From contig NZ_PIPZ01000001.1 in NCBI RefSeq assembly GCF_003987045.1, forward strand, positions 620,001 through 684,000: a stretch of DNA of 64,000 bases. Reading direction: 5' to 3'. The notes under the pieces are model-generated. The model was not told the DNA's origin. It saw only the letters and a list, made by a program, of their open reading frames with translations, and searched no databases. Positions 56,771 through 64,000 of the stretch are shown here, in pieces (position 1 is the stretch's first letter; every line of letters begins with the position of its first letter). Source of the stretch: Pseudidiomarina marina (GTDB lineage Bacteria; Pseudomonadota; Gammaproteobacteria; Enterobacterales; Alteromonadaceae). The position numbers were made by a program, and so were the translations under genes.

Positions 56771-57496
56771 ATGGATTACCTGTTGATCACCTTGATTATT
56801 TTCATTGGTGCATGCCTTCAAGGTATTACTGGATTCGGTTCTGGTCTGATTGCGGTGCCTTTACTCACCTTGCTGCTGCCCTTGAGTGTCATTACCCCTA
56901 CCTTGTCGATAATAAATTTTGCCATGGCAACTTACCTCGCCTGGATGCTTCGACATTCAGTACAAATTCGGCAGTGGCGATGGCTATTATTAACTGGGGT
57001 TATGGGCACACTCGCTGGCAACTGGTTACTCAATCATATTCGCTTAGATTGGCTACAAATGGGTATGGCTATTATGGTGATAACAGTCGCGCTGCTATTT
57101 TGGTTTGGGGTGCAATTAAAGCATCGCAGTACACCAGGATTGCAGTCAGTGACGGGATTATTGGCTGGTTTTAGTAACGGTGCTTTGACGCTTGGTGGCC
57201 CACCAGTGGTGTTGTTCTTAACCGGTAATGGTCTCGATCGCCTTGCTTTTCGCGCAACGCTAACCATTTTCTTCTGGGTGTTAGCGTTAACCAATATTGT
57301 GTCGTTTGGCGTTCAGCAACGCTACGAAGCAGCGCATGTTCCCATTGTTATATGTCTTCTCATTGGTGCCATTAGTGGTGCTTGGTTGGGTCACAAAATC
57401 AGCGATAAGCTTTCTGAAAGACTATTTCGCAAGCTCAGTCTTCTGTTAGTGATTATTGCCGGAGCAATCGCTTTTGCGGGTGCTTGGAATGCTTAA
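56771..57496 (+). CDS. TauE/SafE-family permease
   Basis: Inner-membrane protein of the TauE/SafE (sulfite/organosulfur exporter) family, 241 aa with about seven to eight membrane helices. Both family half-motifs are visible: GITGFGSGLIAVPLL near the N-terminus and GFSNGALTLGGPPVVLFL in the middle. The substrate is unknown. It is divergent from ftsB, and its stop codon overlaps that of the convergent unknown gene in a shared TTAA. Confidence 0.88.
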   Translation: MDYLLITLIIFIGACLQGITGFGSGLIAVPLLTLLLPLSVITPTLSIINFAMATYLAWMLRHSVQIRQWRWLLLTGVMGTLAGNWLLNHIRLDWLQMGMAIMVITVALLFWFGVQLKHRSTPGLQSVTGLLAGFSNGALTLGGPPVVLFLTGNGLDRLAFRATLTIFFWVLALTNIVSFGVQQRYEAAHVPIVICLLIGAISGAWLGHKISDKLSERLFRKLSLLLVIIAGAIAFAGAWNA

Positions 57497-58119
57497 AAAG
57501 TAACAGTGGTTGCCAACAAGACTTCGCGCAACGCCAACGTTCGTGGGTCAATTCGGCCTTTGTGATTCCATTGATGGCCGCAAAATGCGGGCGCTAAATT
57601 GGCATGATCAGGACGCAACAATCGTAGTTTATCCCCTTCTACTTCGAGGCATTCACCTTGAAATGAAAACCAACCATGCATGTTGCAATGGACACGCTGT
57701 TGCGCTTTATCGATTCGATCAATGGAATCTAAACGAGCTTGCTGAATCGGCAGACGAAAATCAAAAATAGGCACAGTATCACCTAAGCGTGCAGAGTGTG
57801 TCAGCCAACGCTGTAATTTACTCGGTTGCGTAGCGCTAACGCTTAGTTGCCGTTTTTGTGGTGTCTGCCAGCTCGCATTTTGAATATCGAGCGTATAAGG
57901 TGCGTCACTTTCTAACATCCCTTGGGCGGCATTTTTAACGTGATAAGGCAGACTTTGTAAGCGCCGTTGAAGTAAAGAAATCGATACCTGCGGTTGCTGA
58001 GAGAGCTGTTTTAGTTCGCGCTCATATAACGCCATACAGAGCTCTGCAAAAACAGCAGAGCTCACACCCACCGTCGAGGTAGATGTGAGCTGCTGAAAGA
58101 TATCGCTTTGATGTGTCAC
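57493..58119 (-). CDS. Conserved-looking protein of unknown function downstream of eno
   Basis: I do not recognise this 208-aa protein. It has no signal peptide or membrane segment. The C-terminal part is the most structured-looking (HCNMHGWFSFQGECLEVEG and FCGHQWNHKGRIDP), with several Cys, His and Trp residues, and the N-terminal half is helical and Gln/Leu-rich. The likely start is GTG at 58119, 18 bp after the eno stop; it lies in a small hairpin (GTCAC 58115-58119 / GTGAC 58124-58128). Codon use and length support a real gene. Cotranscription with eno is probable; no function can be given. Confidence 0.75.
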   Translation of the reverse strand: MTHQSDIFQQLTSTSTVGVSSAVFAELCMALYERELKQLSQQPQVSISLLQRRLQSLPYHVKNAAQGMLESDAPYTLDIQNASWQTPQKRQLSVSATQPSKLQRWLTHSARLGDTVPIFDFRLPIQQARLDSIDRIDKAQQRVHCNMHGWFSFQGECLEVEGDKLRLLRPDHANLAPAFCGHQWNHKGRIDPRTLALREVLLATTVTF

Positions 58120-58137
58120 GGTAGTGACCCGTTCAGC

Positions 58138-59445
<1,308 letters not shown>

Positions 59446-59470
59446 CTACTCCTGTTAATACACGCGACGC

Positions 59471-61123
<1,653 letters not shown>

Positions 61124-61254
61124 TCAGGTTAAAAAGGGATTTGCTTCAAGACGGGAAAACAGTATACCTGAAGCATCGCTTGCCGACAATTTAAAATCGC
61201 ATCATCGGTAACTTTTGCTTAGCTGTTCCCCTATTTATTAACTCACTTAGCAAA

Positions 61255-62058
61255 TCACCCATCGGTCTTCACTGCTTGCCAATGGCTCTCAAGTTCATCC
61301 AAGCTAAGTTCCTCGGGATTCTTATCTAATTCGCGTAAACGTTGCTCGATGGCTTGAAAACGACGTTTGAATTTCAAATTCGTGCGTCGTAGCGCATGCT
61401 CCGGGTTAACTTGAGCATGCCGTGCTAAGTTCACTACGGCAAACAAAACATCACCAATTTCCGCTTCAAGCGCCTGTTGATCACGCTCCTCGCGGGCGAG
61501 TTCCTCTTCAACTTCGGCTATCTCTTCGTGAATTTTGGCGAGAACAGGTTGTATGTTCGGCCAGTCAAAACCGACATTGGCGGCTCGCTTCTGCAATTTA
61601 AGCGCTAGTAAAATACTCGGCAGATTATCTGGAATACCGTTAAAAACACTCTCATGCTGCCCTTTTTTAGCGCGTTCCTCGGTTTTTATCTGCTCCCACT
61701 GAGCTTTAATCTCTTCATCAGTTTGGCTGTTACTGTCGCCAAATACATGAGGGTGGCGGCGAATAAGCTTCTCCGCCGTCTGTTGTGCCACCTCATCAAA
61801 GGTAAATTGCTGTTGCTCGGCAGTCAGTTGGGTATAAAAAACAACCTGAAACAATAAATCGCCTAACTCATCTTTAATTTCCGCTAAATTGCCCTCGGTA
61901 ATAGCCGCAGCAACTTCGTATGCTTCTTCGATCGTGTATGGGATTAGCGTCGTCATAGATTGCTTTAAATCCCATGGACAGCCGCCATTAGGATCCCGTA
62001 ATCGACGCATGACCTCCAGTAGGGCCGCAACCCCCTGAAAGTTTTCTGACTGACTCAT
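61255..62058 (-). CDS. mazG: Nucleoside triphosphate pyrophosphohydrolase MazG
   Basis: Hydrolyses (d)NTPs to monophosphates and is linked to ppGpp decline under starvation. The protein has 267 aa with two MazG domains; the N-terminal one shows GGCPWDLKQSMTTLIPYTIEEAYE and the metal-binding EEAYE/ELGD residues. It overlaps relA by four bases, the conserved relA-mazG pair. Confidence 0.96.
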   Translation of the reverse strand: MSQSENFQGVAALLEVMRRLRDPNGGCPWDLKQSMTTLIPYTIEEAYEVAAAITEGNLAEIKDELGDLLFQVVFYTQLTAEQQQFTFDEVAQQTAEKLIRRHPHVFGDSNSQTDEEIKAQWEQIKTEERAKKGQHESVFNGIPDNLPSILLALKLQKRAANVGFDWPNIQPVLAKIHEEIAEVEEELAREERDQQALEAEIGDVLFAVVNLARHAQVNPEHALRRTNLKFKRRFQAIEQRLRELDKNPEELSLDELESHWQAVKTDG

Positions 62059-64000
62059 TGTGTGACCCTTTCCACGTTGTGTATCCCTTTCAACTGTCCA
62101 ATTCTATTGAGTAGACGTTGTACATCTTCCGCACCAGCTACAATAATACCAACGGTTACCAGCGCTTGGCGTGTCGCTGTATCCAAGCGTGAATCAAGTT
62201 GCGCGACATTGACTTTTTCGTTCGCAAGGACGCTCGTAATATCATGCAACAAGCCTTGACGATCGTCCGCGTCAATGCGGATGTTCACCCGATAGTTGCC
62301 GCGTTTCGCTTGGCTCCAACTAACTTCTAATGCACGCTCTGGATGTTGTTCCAATAAATGTTTGAGTTGTTCACAATCCGTTCGATGCACGGAAACACCG
62401 CGCCCTTGCGTAACAAATCCTAAAATCGAATCGCCGGGAACCGGTTGGCAGCACTTCGCAAACTGCACCAACAGGTTACCTATTCCTTCAACCGTTACAT
62501 CACTTTGTTTACCACTGCGAGTTGCTTTTCCCTTACGCGCGGTTAAGCGTTCGATGCGTTCAGCTGCACTGTCGGTTTCGGGGCGCAATTGGTTGACCAC
62601 TTGTTGCAGCCGTACATCACCAGCGCCAATTGCCGCGAGTAAATCATCTAAATGCACCATATTAAAGCGTTCTAATATGCTTTCCGCTTGCGCCAATGGC
62701 ACATTATGTTTCGCTAACTCAGCTTCAAGTAACTCTTTGCCTGCTTTGAGGTTTTTATCACGATCAAGCTTTTTAAAATAGGTAACAACTTTGCCGCGTG
62801 CTCTCGAGGTTTGTAAATAACCATTCGCAGGGTTTAACCAATCACGGCGTGGTTGAGCATTTTTCTGTGTAAGAATTTCGACTCGCTCGCCATTCTTCAA
62901 GTGGTAAGTAAACGGCACAATATGACCATCCACTTTGGCACCAACACAACGGTGCCCCACCTGTGAATGAATGTAATAAGCAAAATCTAACGGCGTCGCA
63001 CCGGCAGGTAAATCAATGACTTCGCCTTTTGGCGTAAAAACATAGACACGGTCTTCAAATACTTGCGAACGTATTTCATCGACAAGGCCTTCATGACCAG
63101 CCATATCATCATGCCAGGCAAGCAATTTACGTAACCAGGCTATCTTTTCTTCGAAGCCTGAACCTTTACCCGCAGCACCGCCCTCTTTGTACATCCAATG
63201 TGCGGCAACACCAAGTTCGGCGTCGTCGTGCATCGCCTGCGTGCGTATCTGAATTTCAACATGTTTATCTTGAGGACCCAATACCACCGTATGAATCGAC
63301 TGATAACCATTGGCTTTGGGGGTGGCGATGTAATCATCAAACTCCGAAGCAATATGACGCCATAAACTGTGCACAACGCCAAGCGCTGCATAACAGTCTT
63401 TCAGCGAGTCGGTGATAATACGTACCGCGCGAATATCGTATAACTGGTCAAAGCTAAGATGCTTTTTCTGCATCTTGCGCCAAATTGAGTAGATGTGTTT
63501 TGGCCGGCCATAAACCGTTGCCTGCACCCCTTCGTCATCTAGCGCTTGTTGTAATGTTTGCAGAAAGTCATTGATATAAATCTCACGGTCAATACGCCGT
63601 TCATGTAGTTGAGCTGCAATGGCTTTATAAGTGGATGGATGTAAATAGCGAAATGCGAGATCTTCAAGTTCCCATTTGAGCTGACCAATACCAAGACGAT
63701 TGGCTAACGGCGCATAAATTTCGTTGCACTCCTTGGCGGCAAGGACACGCGTTTCTTCGTCGAGCGTTTTAACTTCACGTAAAAAACAGATACGTTCAGC
63801 TAGCTTGATTAATACCGCCCGAACGTCGGTAACCATCGCCAGTAGCATGCGCCGCACATTGTCTATTTGTACAAGACTGGGTTTACCGTGTTGAAAGTGT
63901 TGCAGCGCACTGATGGTCTGCATTTGTTGCACTGCTTCAAGTAATACTGGAAGGCTTTTGCCACCCCACGCTAAAGCTTGTTCTAAATCAATGAGTTGGG
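62055..64000 (-). CDS. relA: (p)ppGpp synthetase RelA (5' end outside window)
   Basis: Ribosome-associated stringent-response enzyme that makes (p)ppGpp. The C-terminal 648 codons are visible; the reading frame stays open to base 64000. Segments seen are the end of the pseudo-hydrolase domain (RVLAAKECNEIYAPLANRLG), the synthetase domain with the RelA-type EFDD motif and NGYQSIHTVV, TGS, the CC region (FAKCCQPVPGD) and a C-terminal ACT domain. The HD-region residues that separate RelA from SpoT lie mostly outside. Position beside mazG and the EFDD motif favour RelA. Confidence 0.96.
   Translation of the reverse strand, partial: QLIDLEQALAWGGKSLPVLLEAVQQMQTISALQHFQHGKPSLVQIDNVRRMLLAMVTDVRAVLIKLAERICFLREVKTLDEETRVLAAKECNEIYAPLANRLGIGQLKWELEDLAFRYLHPSTYKAIAAQLHERRIDREIYINDFLQTLQQALDDEGVQATVYGRPKHIYSIWRKMQKKHLSFDQLYDIRAVRIITDSLKDCYAALGVVHSLWRHIASEFDDYIATPKANGYQSIHTVVLGPQDKHVEIQIRTQAMHDDAELGVAAHWMYKEGGAAGKGSGFEEKIAWLRKLLAWHDDMAGHEGLVDEIRSQVFEDRVYVFTPKGEVIDLPAGATPLDFAYYIHSQVGHRCVGAKVDGHIVPFTYHLKNGERVEILTQKNAQPRRDWLNPANGYLQTSRARGKVVTYFKKLDRDKNLKAGKELLEAELAKHNVPLAQAESILERFNMVHLDDLLAAIGAGDVRLQQVVNQLRPETDSAAERIERLTARKGKATRSGKQSDVTVEGIGNLLVQFAKCCQPVPGDSILGFVTQGRGVSVHRTDCEQLKHLLEQHPERALEVSWSQAKRGNYRVNIRIDADDRQGLLHDITSVLANEKVNVAQLDSRLDTATRQALVTVGIIVAGAEDVQRLLNRIGQLKGIHNVERVTQ

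Noticed and set aside
61143-61174. GCTTCA/TGAAGC inverted repeat between pyrG and mazG
   Set aside because: Only six base pairs with a 20-base loop and no adjacent U-run; too weak for a terminator.

Overview
The window is a densely packed bacterial chromosome segment of moderate GC content. Gene content and order point to a marine gammaproteobacterium of the Alteromonadales, most likely Idiomarinaceae (Idiomarina/Pseudidiomarina type). The evidence is the Enterobacteria-like blocks bioA/bioB, ydjA-sppA-ansA, rluC to ycfH, ftsB to rpoS and relA-mazG-pyrG-eno, combined with a complete phenylalanine/tyrosine degradation cluster and a short homogentisate dioxygenase. The family-level placement is inference. 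I see no rRNA, tRNA, prophage, CRISPR array or insertion sequence.

Layout. 1-8516: divergent biotin genes bioB (cut by the left edge) and bioA, asnS, the ydjA nitroreductase, sppA, ansA and a sodium-coupled transporter. 8517-8724: a run of four hairpins. 8725-20404 (minus strand): rluC, a HAD phosphatase, yceF, yceD, rpmF, plsX, fabH, fabD, fabG, acpP, pabC, mltG, tmk, holB, pilZ and ycfH, linking phospholipid and fatty-acid synthesis, folate, cell wall and replication; fabF is absent from its usual place after acpP. 20405-23968: rne behind a leader of about 0.5 kb. 24061-26532: a secreted S9 peptidase.

26664-35126 is an aromatic amino-acid catabolic region on the minus strand. MegL, PhhA and PhhB feed tyrosine, and Hpd, HmgA, FahA and MaiA take 4-hydroxyphenylpyruvate to fumarate and acetoacetate. 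The regulator TyrR lies between the two operons, and three TyrR-box-like sites in helical phase lie upstream of hpd. 35323-44868: pspABC and divergent pspF (with a sigma-54 promoter and a likely PspF site), then sapABCDF and putP in one tight run. 44986-47658: an RssA-type patatin, recA with an E. coli-like SOS promoter, and pncC. 47711-58119: mutS, convergent with ftsB-ispD-ispF-truD-surE-pcm-yqaA-nlpD-rpoS, then a TauE/SafE permease and one unrecognised gene. 58138-64000: eno, pyrG, mazG and relA (cut by the right edge).

The most unusual non-coding structures are two intergenic elements (about 30795-31034 and 44869-44975). Each has inverted arrays of a 7-bp unit of the form WTATTNG, and they share the same left boundary although the heptamer differs between them. 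Other points are a hairpin over the rne start region, a terminator touching the pabC start codon, and a TyrR with an altered Walker B motif. I found no convincing new defence or metabolic system.
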